Assembly: GCF_003992595.1 (NCBI RefSeq)
Contig: NZ_RZNA01000047.1
Span: 62,001-126,000, forward strand
Source of the DNA: Flagellimonas oceanensis
GTDB lineage: Bacteria > Bacteroidota > Bacteroidia > Flavobacteriales > Flavobacteriaceae
Length of the DNA stretch: 64,000 bases
Direction: 5' to 3'
Positions within the stretch are counted from its first letter, which is position 1. Each line of letters starts with the position of its first letter. The translations under genes were made by a program, and so were the position numbers. Below the pieces are notes generated by a model. That model ran no database searches. It saw only the letters and a program-made list of their open reading frames with translations, and was not told the DNA's origin. This document shows positions 36,960 to 47,025 of the stretch, one piece after another.

Positions 36960-37043
36960 TTACTTTTTATCGAAAAAAATGTCTTTTTTGTAAGAAATTA
37001 AACACTTTAGTGTTGCCTGAACTAACCATTTCCAGATAAACGA

Positions 37044-38945
37044 ATGCGATTTTATTTTCTATTCCTACTTGGCTTATTTTTTCATTGCTCATTTTCCCAG
37101 AATTATAATGTTGATGCCATTCCAAAGGAAGTAAGGCAAAATGCTGATGCCGTTGTCCGATTGGATAAGATGGATGTAATCGTTGAGGATCAAGATAAGA
37201 TGGAGGTTTCCAGTAAGAGAGTGGTTACGATTTTCAACGAGAATGGAAATGAGCACGTCAATGCCTATGCGTTTTACGAAAAGAATGATAAAGTCTCCGA
37301 GTTGGAAGCCATTATTTACAATGCGCAAGGAGAAGAAATAAAGAAAATCAAGAAAAGGGACTTTTTGGACCAAAGTGCGATTGACGGTGGAACCCTTTAT
37401 TCCGATTCACGGGTTCTGGTCATGCGATACACCCCTGCACAGTATCCTTACACTGTTGAATTTGTCAAACAGTATACGACCCCAAACACGGCTTTTGCAC
37501 CAAACTGGGCTTTTTTGGATGACTATAGGGTAAGCACCGAAAAAAGTGAGTTTTCCTTTACTATGGAATGCGGCATACCTTTCAGGCATAAAGAGGAGAA
37601 CTTTGAGTCCTACCAGATTGAGATCAAACAGACGGAAAAGTCAATTGCATACAAGGCCAAAAACCTAAAGGCCATAAAAGCGGAACCATTGTCCCCGTCA
37701 TTTAACGATTTTGCCCCACAGGTAAAAATTGCAATGGACCAATTCCATCTTGAAGGTGTTGACGGCAGAGCCTCAACATGGAAAGAACTTGGTAAATGGA
37801 TGAACGATGAACTTTTGGAGGGACGGGATAATTTGGATGAAGGTACCGTTCAATACGTTAAAAACTTGGTGCAAGGAGTATCCGACCCCTTGGAGAAGAT
37901 TAGGGTCGTTTACAAATACGTTCAAGAAAACACCCGCTACATAAGTGTTCAATTGGGAATTGGTGGTTGGATGCCCATAAGCGCATCTGATGTGGATCGT
38001 GTAAAATATGGCGATTGCAAAGGGCTTACCAATTATACAAAAGCATTGTTAAGTGCTGTTGGGGTGGAATCATACTACACCGTGGTGCATGCAGGTGGAC
38101 AAATGAAAAGTTTCGATGCAGACTTTCCGTCCATGCAGGGAAACCACGTGTTTTTGAATGTGCCGCTGGATGAGGAAGAGGTTTGGTTGGAATGTACCAG
38201 CCAAAAAACACCGGTCAATTATTTGGGGACGTTTACCGATAATCGAAATGTTTTGAAAGTGACTCCCCAAGGAGGTGAGTTGGTCAGGACAAAAGCCTAT
38301 TTGGATGAAGAAAATTATCAATCTACCAAAGCGGAATTCCACATTGTAGAAGGGAATAATATAAAAGGGAAGGTAAAGATCCTTTCAAAGGGATTCCAAT
38401 ACGATAACAAGTACTGGAGAACCGGTAATACCAAATCAGAACAGGAGGAATTCTATAAATCATACTGGAGTTACGTGCAGAACTTGAGATTGGATGAGGT
38501 CAAATACCAAAACGATGCCAACAATATTGAGTTTGTTGAAGAGGTAACCATCAGTGTGGAGAACTATTTGAGCACTGCCGGAGACAAATTATTGTTGGTG
38601 GCCAATGTGGCAAACCGTAATTATGGGGTGCCAGATAGGTCTAGAAATAGAAAAAGGCCACTGGTAATAAAACGTGGTTACTTGGATGAGGATGAGTTCA
38701 TTGTACACCTTCCGGAAGGATACGTCCCTGAAACCTGGATGCTACCTGTCAAGGAGGAAACCAAATTTGGGACCTATACTATTTCCATTGAGCCCTTGGA
38801 ACCAGGGGTTCTTGTATATAAAAGAAGACTTTTGATAAAATCGGGAGAATATCCCAAAGAAGACTATAAACTCTATCGTGACTTCAGAAAGAAAGTCGCT
38901 AGATATGATAATTCCAAAATCGTTCTAAGTAAAAAAGAATCATGA
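37044..38945 (+). CDS. DUF3857/transglutaminase-like protein, catalytic Cys and His kept
   Basis: A 633-residue exported protein with a signal peptide (MRFYFLFLLGLFFHCSFSQ). Residues about 20-230 are DUF3857; residues about 270-390 are a transglutaminase-like domain with the active Cys in YGDCKGLTNYT near 325 and His in GNHVFLNVP near 370. The third position reads WLECTSQ, so the usual Asp is not clear. The C-terminal part is the usual DUF3858-like region. It is the first of three tandem paralogues and overlaps the second by 4 bases. Function is unknown, but protein cross-linking or hydrolysis in the periplasm is likely. Confidence 0.88.
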   Translation: MRFYFLFLLGLFFHCSFSQNYNVDAIPKEVRQNADAVVRLDKMDVIVEDQDKMEVSSKRVVTIFNENGNEHVNAYAFYEKNDKVSELEAIIYNAQGEEIKKIKKRDFLDQSAIDGGTLYSDSRVLVMRYTPAQYPYTVEFVKQYTTPNTAFAPNWAFLDDYRVSTEKSEFSFTMECGIPFRHKEENFESYQIEIKQTEKSIAYKAKNLKAIKAEPLSPSFNDFAPQVKIAMDQFHLEGVDGRASTWKELGKWMNDELLEGRDNLDEGTVQYVKNLVQGVSDPLEKIRVVYKYVQENTRYISVQLGIGGWMPISASDVDRVKYGDCKGLTNYTKALLSAVGVESYYTVVHAGGQMKSFDADFPSMQGNHVFLNVPLDEEEVWLECTSQKTPVNYLGTFTDNRNVLKVTPQGGELVRTKAYLDEENYQSTKAEFHIVEGNNIKGKVKILSKGFQYDNKYWRTGNTKSEQEEFYKSYWSYVQNLRLDEVKYQNDANNIEFVEEVTISVENYLSTAGDKLLLVANVANRNYGVPDRSRNRKRPLVIKRGYLDEDEFIVHLPEGYVPETWMLPVKEETKFGTYTISIEPLEPGVLVYKRRLLIKSGEYPKEDYKLYRDFRKKVARYDNSKIVLSKKES

Positions 38946-40921
38946 AATTAAGGCTGTTTTTTCTGCTATTGCTGGTACAACAAGTAGTTAGCTCCAATGA
39001 GATCAAATTTGGAAAGGTATCCAAGGAAGAAGTGGCTGCAACAGAGCATGCCACTTACCCCGAGGCCAATGCTGCTATTCTCCACAAGGAAGAAAGGGTG
39101 TGGTACGATTATCAATATAACAAAGGTTGGTCCCTTATCCGTGAAGTGCACTATCGCATTAAAATATATAATAAAGAGGGATTTGATTGGGCAACGTTGC
39201 AGGTTCCCCTTTATCTTGGGGAAAGTGAAAATGAAACCATACACGGAGTAAAAGGTTACACGTTTAATTTGGAGAATGGAAAAGTGGTAAGTCAAAAACT
39301 TAAGAAGGACGGAGTTTTCAAGGAAGACGTTAATAAATACAGAAAGAGGGCGTCCATTACTATGCCGGAAGTGCATGAAGGCAGTGTGTTGGATATCAAA
39401 TATGAAGTCAACTCCCCATTGTATTGGTACATCGATGAATTTAAGCTGCAATATGATATTCCTGTGGATTACGTGAAAGTACGATTGGATATTCCGGAGT
39501 ACTTTGTCTTTAAACAATATAGTAGAGGTTTTCATCCCATTGATTTTACACAGACTAAAGACAACAGGACGCTTAAGGTCTCAAAGTTTTCCAGCAATAC
39601 TCAGAAAAACAGCAGTCTTGATTTGATTGAGAACGTGTATAATATATCAGCATCCGATTTGCCCGCCTTATTGGAAGAGAAGTACACGAGCAATATTGAT
39701 AATTACAGAACCGCCATTCAGTTTGAGCTCGCTTCTACAAATTTTCCCAATCAAGTTTTTAAACATTATAGCACAACTTGGGAGGATGTTGCTAAGACCA
39801 TTTACAATTATGATGATTTTGGAGGAGAGTTGAACAAGGATAATTATTTTGATGATGATATTGATCAGTTGATATCAGGCTTATCATCCTATTCGGAAAA
39901 GGCAATGGCTATTTTTCAGTATGTGAAATCCAAAATGAACTGGGATGGTTATACAGGTGTGGGATGTAGTCAAGGTGTGAGAAAAGCTTATAAGGAAGGC
40001 ACCGGGAATGTGGCCGAGATCAATCTGATGCTCATCGCTATGTTCAAATATGCAGGTCTCAATGCAAATCCAATTTTGGTTAGTACCAGATCGCATGGCA
40101 TACCTCTGTTCCCCACCAGAAATGGGTTCAATTACGTGGTTGCTGGTCTTGAGATCCAAAATGATCTGATATTATTTGATGCTACTGAAAAAAATGCAAT
40201 GCCAGATGTTTTGCCGACACGTGCTTTGAATTGGTTTGGCAGATTGATTCGCGATGATGACAGTTCCAGTCAAGTAAGCTTAATGCCCAAATCCAAATCT
40301 TTGGATGCTGTGATGATGAATGTACACCTAGATGAAGACGGATCGATAGCGGGAAAGTATAGACAACAATACACGGCCAATAACGCATTTGCTTTTAGGA
40401 ATGGCTATACAGAAGGATCCGAAGAATCATATTTGGACAATTTGGAGAAAAATAGTGATATGGAAATATCAGGTTTTGATTTACAGAATATTGAAGAGCT
40501 ATCAAAACCCATTGTACAATCCTATGAATTTAAAAAAGAGGCTGCTTATGAGGTAATAGGAGGTAAACTTTATCTATCCCCTATGTTTCATTTGGCCACA
40601 AGGGTAAATCCTTTCAAAATGGAAAAAAGGGAATTTCCTGTAGATTACGGCTATCCATGGGAAGATAAATATATGATTTCAATTAAAATCCCAGAAGGAT
40701 ACACCGTTGAATCCATTCCTGAACCTATAGCGGTGGTGTTGCCTGAAAATATGGGACAGTTTAGATATAACATTTCGGCCAACGGGGAGGTCATCAATGC
40801 ACGAATAGAAACGGCACTTAATAGCCCTGTGATTCCGGCGTTTTACTATGCTGACCTCAAAGAATTTTATCGACATATTGTCGATAAGGAGTCTGAAAAG
40901 ATTGTTTTGACAAAATCTTAG
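38942..40921 (+). CDS. DUF3857/transglutaminase-like protein, active site degenerate
   Basis: A 659-residue paralogue of the upstream protein, with a signal peptide (MKLRLFFLLLLVQQVVS). In the transglutaminase-like region the Cys position reads GTGNVAEINL (Cys to Val), the His position reads FNYVVAGLEI (His to Tyr), while LFDATEKN keeps the Asp. It should therefore be enzymatically inactive by that mechanism, and perhaps binds a partner or substrate. It overlaps the upstream gene by 4 bases (ATGA). Confidence 0.85.
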   Translation: MKLRLFFLLLLVQQVVSSNEIKFGKVSKEEVAATEHATYPEANAAILHKEERVWYDYQYNKGWSLIREVHYRIKIYNKEGFDWATLQVPLYLGESENETIHGVKGYTFNLENGKVVSQKLKKDGVFKEDVNKYRKRASITMPEVHEGSVLDIKYEVNSPLYWYIDEFKLQYDIPVDYVKVRLDIPEYFVFKQYSRGFHPIDFTQTKDNRTLKVSKFSSNTQKNSSLDLIENVYNISASDLPALLEEKYTSNIDNYRTAIQFELASTNFPNQVFKHYSTTWEDVAKTIYNYDDFGGELNKDNYFDDDIDQLISGLSSYSEKAMAIFQYVKSKMNWDGYTGVGCSQGVRKAYKEGTGNVAEINLMLIAMFKYAGLNANPILVSTRSHGIPLFPTRNGFNYVVAGLEIQNDLILFDATEKNAMPDVLPTRALNWFGRLIRDDDSSSQVSLMPKSKSLDAVMMNVHLDEDGSIAGKYRQQYTANNAFAFRNGYTEGSEESYLDNLEKNSDMEISGFDLQNIEELSKPIVQSYEFKKEAAYEVIGGKLYLSPMFHLATRVNPFKMEKREFPVDYGYPWEDKYMISIKIPEGYTVESIPEPIAVVLPENMGQFRYNISANGEVINARIETALNSPVIPAFYYADLKEFYRHIVDKESEKIVLTKS

Positions 40922-40931
40922 ACAGTATAAA

Positions 40932-42893
40932 ATGAAAAAAGTAATTGTACTCTTGGTTTTGTTCAATGCCACACTGGTTTTTGCCCAGGAACATGAATTT
41001 GGCAAGCTGACCCCTTTTGAATCTGAATTCAAAACTTATCAAAAAGATACCACTGCGCATGCGGTATATCTTTATGAAAAGGGGGATAATTCCTTTGAGA
41101 TCAGAGGTAATTATGTTTGGCTTATCAAGGAATATCATGCCAAGATAAAAATCTTGGACAAACAAGGGATTTCAGAGGCAAACATCTCAATTCCTTATTA
41201 CCATTCCGACAATGCCCGGGAAACAGTGGACAAAATCAGGGCAATTACCCACAACGGAACGGTAAAACACAGTCTGCGGCAAGAGGAGATTTTTGAAACA
41301 GACTTGAACGAAAGATGGTCGGATAAACGGTTTACTTTTCCAAACGTTCAGGAAGGCTCTATTTTGGAATATGTTTATGAGATTCAATCACCATTTTTCC
41401 ACAATCTGAATGGATGGAAGTTTCAAGAGAGTATACCAAAGGTATATACCGAATACAATGCTGAGATTCCCGGAAATTACAAGTATAATCGTACACTAAA
41501 GGGAAAATTGAATCTAGATGTTAACGATGCGACCATAAAAAAAGACTGTTTCTACATTCCCAGATCATCTGAAGCAGCGGATTGTGAAGTCTTGAAGTAT
41601 GTCATGAAAGATGTGCCAGCATTCAAGGAGGGGGAAAGTTTTATGTTATCCCCCAAAAATTATCGTTCTGCGTTGGAATTCGAGTTGTCCGAACACCTGA
41701 GTTTCGATGGTTCAATCAATCGGTATACCAAAACATGGAAAGATGTAGACAGGGAATTCAAAGCGGACAAAGATTTAGGGAGGCAACTCAAAAAAGAAAA
41801 CTTTTTTGAACGTAATGTTCCTGCCCAATTGACCAATAGTCCTGGTAGTAAAATTGAGAGGGCAAAAAAAATCTATCAGTTTGTGAAGGACTATTACACT
41901 TGGAATGGAGATTACGGAATCTTTTGGGACAATAGGGTTAAAGAGGCTTTCGATGAGCGCAAAGGCAATGTTGCGGAAATCAACATTACCCTTATCAACC
42001 TATTGAACTCGGCAGGCATAGATGCCGAAATGATGGTACTTTCCACACGCAACAATGGATTGCCCAAAAAAACACATCCGGTCATGACCGATTTCAATTA
42101 CCTGGTGGCCAAAGCAAATATTGACGATGATACGTATTTGTTGGATGCTACGGAAAAAAATCTATCCTTTGGTATGTTGCCCTATCGGTGCTTGAATTAC
42201 TATGGGAGGGTCATGGATTTGAAAGGGGAAAGCTATTGGTATGACATTGTTCCAGAAAACAGAAATAGCAGGAGCGTACGTATTCAAATGGAACTCGACC
42301 TTGACAATGGTCTTGTCACGGGAAACTACGATGATATTTCCATGGGATATGAGGCATTGTCAAAAAGGGACCAAATCAGTTCCAAAACCAAGGAGGACTA
42401 TCTGAATGAAATTGAAGATGCTGCTTACGGTGATTTTTATATTGAAGAATATGAACTGGATGCTGAACAGTCAGGTGATAAGAAACTGGTGGAACACTTC
42501 ACTTTCGAAATGGAAGGATTGAGTAACACTCCAACAGTGTATTTCAACCCGTTTGCCATACGTTTTTTCAACAGCAATCCCTTCGTAGCCGAAAAAAGAT
42601 ATTATCCAGTGGACTTTGGTTACCTAAGATCCTATAGGTATTACGCCAGTATAGATGTTCCGGAAGGCTATAAGGTTAAGGAGATTCCGGAGCCCAGTTT
42701 TTTGGGGCTTCCAGAGAACAGTGGGGTTTTAAGGTTCAATTGCACTGAAAATCAAGGTGAAATCATGGTGCAATATACCTTGCAGCTCAAATCCACCCAT
42801 TATACTAGTGAGGGATATGCATATATTAGGAAGTTCTTTGAAGATGCGGTCACTTTACAGAACAAGAGTTACATTGTTCTTGAAAAGGAATAA
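40932..42893 (+). CDS. DUF3857/transglutaminase-like protein, active site degenerate
   Basis: A 653-residue third paralogue with a signal peptide (MKKVIVLLVLFNATLVFAQ). KGNVAEINITLINLL near residue 345 again has Val for the catalytic Cys, FNYLVAKANI has Tyr for His, and YLLDATEKN keeps Asp. It resembles the second copy more than the first. It begins 10 bases after the second gene, so all three form one transcript. Confidence 0.85.
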   Translation: MKKVIVLLVLFNATLVFAQEHEFGKLTPFESEFKTYQKDTTAHAVYLYEKGDNSFEIRGNYVWLIKEYHAKIKILDKQGISEANISIPYYHSDNARETVDKIRAITHNGTVKHSLRQEEIFETDLNERWSDKRFTFPNVQEGSILEYVYEIQSPFFHNLNGWKFQESIPKVYTEYNAEIPGNYKYNRTLKGKLNLDVNDATIKKDCFYIPRSSEAADCEVLKYVMKDVPAFKEGESFMLSPKNYRSALEFELSEHLSFDGSINRYTKTWKDVDREFKADKDLGRQLKKENFFERNVPAQLTNSPGSKIERAKKIYQFVKDYYTWNGDYGIFWDNRVKEAFDERKGNVAEINITLINLLNSAGIDAEMMVLSTRNNGLPKKTHPVMTDFNYLVAKANIDDDTYLLDATEKNLSFGMLPYRCLNYYGRVMDLKGESYWYDIVPENRNSRSVRIQMELDLDNGLVTGNYDDISMGYEALSKRDQISSKTKEDYLNEIEDAAYGDFYIEEYELDAEQSGDKKLVEHFTFEMEGLSNTPTVYFNPFAIRFFNSNPFVAEKRYYPVDFGYLRSYRYYASIDVPEGYKVKEIPEPSFLGLPENSGVLRFNCTENQGEIMVQYTLQLKSTHYTSEGYAYIRKFFEDAVTLQNKSYIVLEKE

Positions 42894-42913
42894 GTCAGTT
42901 GTGCTTACCTTTG
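42880..42913 (+). promoter_or_regulatory. Promoter of the MazG-like gene
   Basis: TTG at 42880-42882, a 23-base spacer and TACCTTTG at 42906-42913 (perfect -7). It lies 25 bases before the GTG start. Confidence 0.6.
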
Positions 42914-42938
42914 TGTTCAAATCATAAAAACTGTTAGG

Positions 42939-43265
42939 GTGAACATAGAAAACGCACAAAAAGCCGTAGACGAGTGGATTAAAAACCATGGGGTCCGTTA
43001 TTTTAATGAACTTACCAATATGGCCCAACTTACCGAAGAAGTAGGAGAGGTGGCGCGTATCATCGCAAGGCGTTATGGCGAACAGAGCGAAAAGGAATCT
43101 GATAAGGCCAAGGATTTGGGCGAAGAGCTTGCAGACGTGGTTTTTGTGGTACTTTGCTTAGCGAACCAAACAGGGATAGATTTACAGGAAGCGTTCGACA
43201 AAAAGTTGGATATAAAGACCGAACGCGACCACGACCGCCATCAAAATAACAAAAAGCTTAAATAA
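42939..43265 (+). CDS. MazG-like nucleotide pyrophosphohydrolase
   Basis: A 108-residue all-alpha NTP pyrophosphatase. LTEEVGEVARIIARRYGEQ and LGEELADVVFVV form the ExxE...ExxD metal-binding motif. These proteins remove abnormal nucleoside triphosphates. The start is GTG at 42939. It precedes aroA but shows no functional link to it. Confidence 0.9.
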   Translation: MNIENAQKAVDEWIKNHGVRYFNELTNMAQLTEEVGEVARIIARRYGEQSEKESDKAKDLGEELADVVFVVLCLANQTGIDLQEAFDKKLDIKTERDHDRHQNNKKLK

Positions 43266-43334
43266 AGTTGCCTGCCTAAAGGGACATTAAGTCCGTTTTT
43301 TCTAGTTTTGACAATTCATACAAACCGAACAGCT

Positions 43335-44564
43335 TTGAGACTCCAGCTTTCCTCGCCCAACGATAAAAAAATACAAAAAGCCATTGCGATCACAGGTTCC
43401 AAAAGTGAAACCAATCGCTCCCTTTTGTTGCAGGCGCTTTTTCCCAATATTAAAATTGAGAATCTTTCCAATTCCGATGATGGGGAGGTAATGCAAAAAG
43501 GCTTGGCAAAATCAACGGGAGAGGTGGACATCCATCACGCTGGTACCGCCATGCGATTTTTGACCGGGTATTTTGCTTCGCAAGAAGGAAAGCAGGTTAC
43601 ACTTACGGGGTCACAACGTATGCAGGAGCGACCCATAAAAGTATTGGTGGAAGCACTACAATCACTCGGGGCCGATATTCAATATGAAAAGGAAGTGGGT
43701 TATCCACCCCTGAAAATAACTGGAAAAAAACTCAAAAAAAGCCAAGTTTCCCTTCCCGCGAATATCAGCAGTCAATATATTTCCGCATTGTTGTTGGTAG
43801 CTCCCAGTTTGGAAAATGGATTGGAACTGGAATTGATTGGGAAGATCACATCGGTCCCCTACATAAAAATGACCCTGGCCCTTTTGGAACAAATAGGTGT
43901 GGAAACCTCTTTTGAAGGAAATAAAATCAAGGTTGCTCCGAAAAAAGCTGTGGAAAATACAACCTTGGTAGTCGAATCAGATTGGAGCTCGGCGAGTTAT
44001 TTTTACAGTATTGCCGCCATGTGCGAAGTGGGGACGGAAATACAATTGTCTTCCTACAAGCAAAATTCATTGCAAGGAGACAGTGTTTTGGCCGACATCT
44101 ATAAGGATTTTGGAGTAGAGACCGTTTTTTCAAACAACACAATTCTCCTCAAAAAAACAGCGGGAGTCCAATCAAATCATTTGGAGTACGATCTTTCCAA
44201 TGCCCCTGATATCGCACAGACCATTGCAGTAACTTGTTTGGGATTGGGTATAGGATGCCATCTCACCGGATTGCACACGTTACCGATTAAGGAAACCGAC
44301 CGTTTGGCTGCCTTACAGACCGAATTGGGTAAGTTTGGGGCCACTGTGGATATTGATTGTGAAAGTTTAACCCTCACAGCCCAAAAGCAACTCAATGGCG
44401 GTGTTTCGGTGGATACCTACAATGACCACAGAATGGCGATGGCCTTTGGCCCACTGGCCTTAAAAGCAGTATTCATTGTGAACGATGCCGAGGTAGTGTC
44501 CAAGTCCTACCCCGATTTTTGGAAGGACCTAAAGACCCTTGGATTTGGTATCGAGGAACTGTAA
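43335..44564 (+). CDS. aroA: 3-phosphoshikimate 1-carboxyvinyltransferase (EPSP synthase)
   Basis: A roughly 409-residue shikimate-pathway enzyme, complete apart from doubt over the start. GSKSETNRSLLLQALFP binds substrate phosphate; GTAMRFLTGYFA, SDWSSASYFYS and YNDHRMAMAFGPLAL are the other family motifs. No ATG fits. TTG at 43308 would overlap a perfect -7 element (TAGTTTTG, 43303-43310), so TTG at 43335 is preferred. Glyphosate class cannot be judged. Confidence 0.9.
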   Translation: MRLQLSSPNDKKIQKAIAITGSKSETNRSLLLQALFPNIKIENLSNSDDGEVMQKGLAKSTGEVDIHHAGTAMRFLTGYFASQEGKQVTLTGSQRMQERPIKVLVEALQSLGADIQYEKEVGYPPLKITGKKLKKSQVSLPANISSQYISALLLVAPSLENGLELELIGKITSVPYIKMTLALLEQIGVETSFEGNKIKVAPKKAVENTTLVVESDWSSASYFYSIAAMCEVGTEIQLSSYKQNSLQGDSVLADIYKDFGVETVFSNNTILLKKTAGVQSNHLEYDLSNAPDIAQTIAVTCLGLGIGCHLTGLHTLPIKETDRLAALQTELGKFGATVDIDCESLTLTAQKQLNGGVSVDTYNDHRMAMAFGPLALKAVFIVNDAEVVSKSYPDFWKDLKTLGFGIEEL

Positions 44565-44587
44565 TCCACATTTAATCATTAAATTAC

Positions 44588-44619
44588 TTGACATCCGCTA
44601 TCGCGAGGTTGTATATTTG
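44588..44619 (+). promoter_or_regulatory. Promoter of queA
   Basis: TTG at 44588-44590, a 21-base spacer and TATATTTG at 44612-44619 match the Bacteroidota consensus; the ATG is 32 bases downstream. Confidence 0.7.
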
Positions 44620-44651
44620 CCCCTCTTTAAAAAAATCGAAAAAAAGTCCAC

Positions 44652-45701
44652 ATGAAATTATCAAACTTCAATTTTGAATTGCCTAAAGAGTTATTGGCAG
44701 AATACCCTGCAGAACACAGGGACGAATCCAAACTGATGGTGGTTCACCGTGACAGCGGAAAAATTGAACATAAAATGTTCAAAGACCTGGTTGATTATTT
44801 TGACGAAGACGATGTGATGGTCTTGAACAATACCAAGGTGTTTCCTGCAAGACTTTTTGGTAACAAGGAAAAAACCGGAGCTAGAATCGAGGTGTTCTTG
44901 TTGCGCGAGCTCAACCAAGAACAGCGCCTTTGGGATGTTTTGGTGGATCCAGCCAGAAAAATCAGAATTGGAAACAAACTTTATTTTGGAGAAGATGAGA
45001 GCTTGGTGGCCGAGGTAATTGACAATACCACATCCCGGGGGAGAACATTGCGTTTTCTTTACGATGGGTCGTATACCGATTTTAGAAGAAAGCTAAGGGA
45101 ATTGGGAGAGACTCCACTTCCAAAATATATTAAAAGAGACGTTACCCCGGATGATGAGGAGCGTTACCAGACCATTTATGCCAAGCACGAAGGTGCTGTT
45201 GCTGCACCGACTGCCGGACTACACTTTTCCAAGCATTTGTTGAAGCGTTTGGAGATCAAAGGAATCAACTTTGCGGAAGTGACCCTTCACGTAGGCTTGG
45301 GAACCTTTAACCCGGTTGAAGTGGAAGATCTGTCCAAACACAAAATGGATAGCGAAGAGTTGGTCATAGATGAAAAAGCAACTGAAATCGTAAACAACGC
45401 GAAATCAAACAAAAGAAAAGTTTGTGCAGTGGGTACAACGGTTATGCGTGGATTGGAAAGTGCGGTATCTTCCGAGCATACATTGAACACCTTCGAGGGA
45501 TGGACCAATAAGTTCATCTTTCCTCCATATGAATTCAGTATTGCCAACTGCATGATCACGAACTTCCACTTGCCAAAATCAACCTTGTTGATGATGGTCT
45601 CTGCATTTGCAGGTCACGATTTGATCAAAAAAGCATACAAGCAGGCAATTTTGGAAGGCTATCGTTTCTATTCCTACGGGGATGCGATGTTGATTCTGTA
45701 A
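44652..45701 (+). CDS. queA: S-adenosylmethionine:tRNA ribosyltransferase-isomerase
   Basis: A 349-residue enzyme of queuosine synthesis that transfers a ribosyl group from SAM to preQ1-modified t[22 protein letters not shown] at the start, [26 protein letters not shown] and [11 protein letters not shown] are family motifs. It has its own promoter and terminator. Confidence 0.96.
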   Translation: MKLSNFNFELPKELLAEYPAEHRDESKLMVVHRDSGKIEHKMFKDLVDYFDEDDVMVLNNTKVFPARLFGNKEKTGARIEVFLLRELNQEQRLWDVLVDPARKIRIGNKLYFGEDESLVAEVIDNTTSRGRTLRFLYDGSYTDFRRKLRELGETPLPKYIKRDVTPDDEERYQTIYAKHEGAVAAPTAGLHFSKHLLKRLEIKGINFAEVTLHVGLGTFNPVEVEDLSKHKMDSEELVIDEKATEIVNNAKSNKRKVCAVGTTVMRGLESAVSSEHTLNTFEGWTNKFIFPPYEFSIANCMITNFHLPKSTLLMMVSAFAGHDLIKKAYKQAILEGYRFYSYGDAMLIL

Positions 45702-45722
45702 AAACAATATTTTAAAGAAGAT

Positions 45723-45756
45723 AAATCCCGTTTGCTATACTGGCCGGCGGGATTTT
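45723..45756 (+). terminator. Terminator of queA
   Basis: AAATCCCG and CGGGATTT pair perfectly over 8 bp, followed by T residues. Confidence 0.8.
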
Positions 45757-45776
45757 TTCTTGCTTATCTTTAAGAA

Positions 45777-46817
45777 GTGGAAATCAAAAAAAAGGACATA
45801 CGTGCATTGACCAAGGAACAACTTCGCAATTTTTTTGTGGAGCAGGGCGATAAGGCATTCCGTGGCAACCAGGTCTATGAGTGGTTGTGGCAGAAATCGG
45901 CACACGATTTTGATGCCATGACCAATATCTCCAAGGAGACCCGTAAAATGTTGGAAGACAATTTTGTCATCAATCATATTCGGGTAGATCAAATGCAGCG
46001 TAGTTCTGATGGGACTATAAAAAATGCAGTTCGCTTACATGATGGATTGGTAGTGGAATCCGTTTTAATTCCCACCGAAACGCGAACCACAGCCTGCGTA
46101 TCCAGTCAAGTAGGCTGTAGTTTGGATTGCAGATTTTGTGCTACCGCACGCTTAAAACGTATGCGTAACCTGAATCCTGATGAGATTTATGATCAAGTGG
46201 TGGCCATAGACAATGAGAGCCGTTTGTATTTTGACAGGCCCTTGAGCAATATCGTTTTCATGGGCATGGGAGAACCGTTGATGAACTACAATAACGTTTT
46301 GAAGGCTATTGATAAAATCACTTCCCCTGAGGGATTGGGGATGTCTCCCAAGAGAATTATAGTGTCCACTTCGGGAGTGCCCAAGATAATCAAGAAAATG
46401 GCCGATGAAGAGGTAAAGTTCGGTTTGGCCGTCTCCCTGCATTCCGCCATAGATGAGGTACGCACCTCCATTATGCCGTTCAATTCCACATTTCCACTGA
46501 AAGACCTTCGTGAAGCGTTGGAATATTGGTACAGCAAGACCAAAAACAGAATTACCTACGAATATGTGGTTTGGAAAGGTATTAATGATACCCAAGAAGC
46601 TGCGGATGCTTTGGTAAGGTTCTGCAAGTTTGCCCCATCAAAAGTGAATATTATTGAGTACAACCCCATTGATGATGGTGAGTTTCAACAAGCTCCTGAT
46701 GGCGCTATTGAAATGTACCAGAAGACTTTGGAACGAAATGGCATTACCGTGACCATACGTAGGTCTCGAGGAAAGGATATTGATGCCGCTTGCGGACAGC
46801 TAGCGAATAAAAGCTAA
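45777..46817 (+). CDS. rlmN: 23S rRNA/tRNA (adenine-C2) methyltransferase
   Basis: A 346-residue radical-SAM enzyme. GCSLDCRFCAT carries the CxxxCxxC cluster ligands; MGMGEPLMNYNNV and the C-terminal ACGQL (with the mono-methylated Cys) are typical. It methylates C2 of A2503 in 23S rRNA and A37 in some tRNAs. The start is GTG at 45777; TATCTTTA at 45765-45772 is a weak -7 element. Confidence 0.96.
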   Translation: MEIKKKDIRALTKEQLRNFFVEQGDKAFRGNQVYEWLWQKSAHDFDAMTNISKETRKMLEDNFVINHIRVDQMQRSSDGTIKNAVRLHDGLVVESVLIPTETRTTACVSSQVGCSLDCRFCATARLKRMRNLNPDEIYDQVVAIDNESRLYFDRPLSNIVFMGMGEPLMNYNNVLKAIDKITSPEGLGMSPKRIIVSTSGVPKIIKKMADEEVKFGLAVSLHSAIDEVRTSIMPFNSTFPLKDLREALEYWYSKTKNRITYEYVVWKGINDTQEAADALVRFCKFAPSKVNIIEYNPIDDGEFQQAPDGAIEMYQKTLERNGITVTIRRSRGKDIDAACGQLANKS

Positions 46818-46863
46818 ATTTTTTAGGAGACAGGAGATAGGAGTTGTGTAAAATTAGTTTTTT

Positions 46864-46900
<37 letters not shown>

Positions 46901-47025
46901 AAAATAACATTCCCTGTAAATCATCGATAGTTTTGGACCGGTATCTTAAACTTTCGATTTCATTCCTACAACTCTTCCATTTTCCCTACTTTTATAGCTT
47001 CAAAACCAAACACCGCACCGTTACG

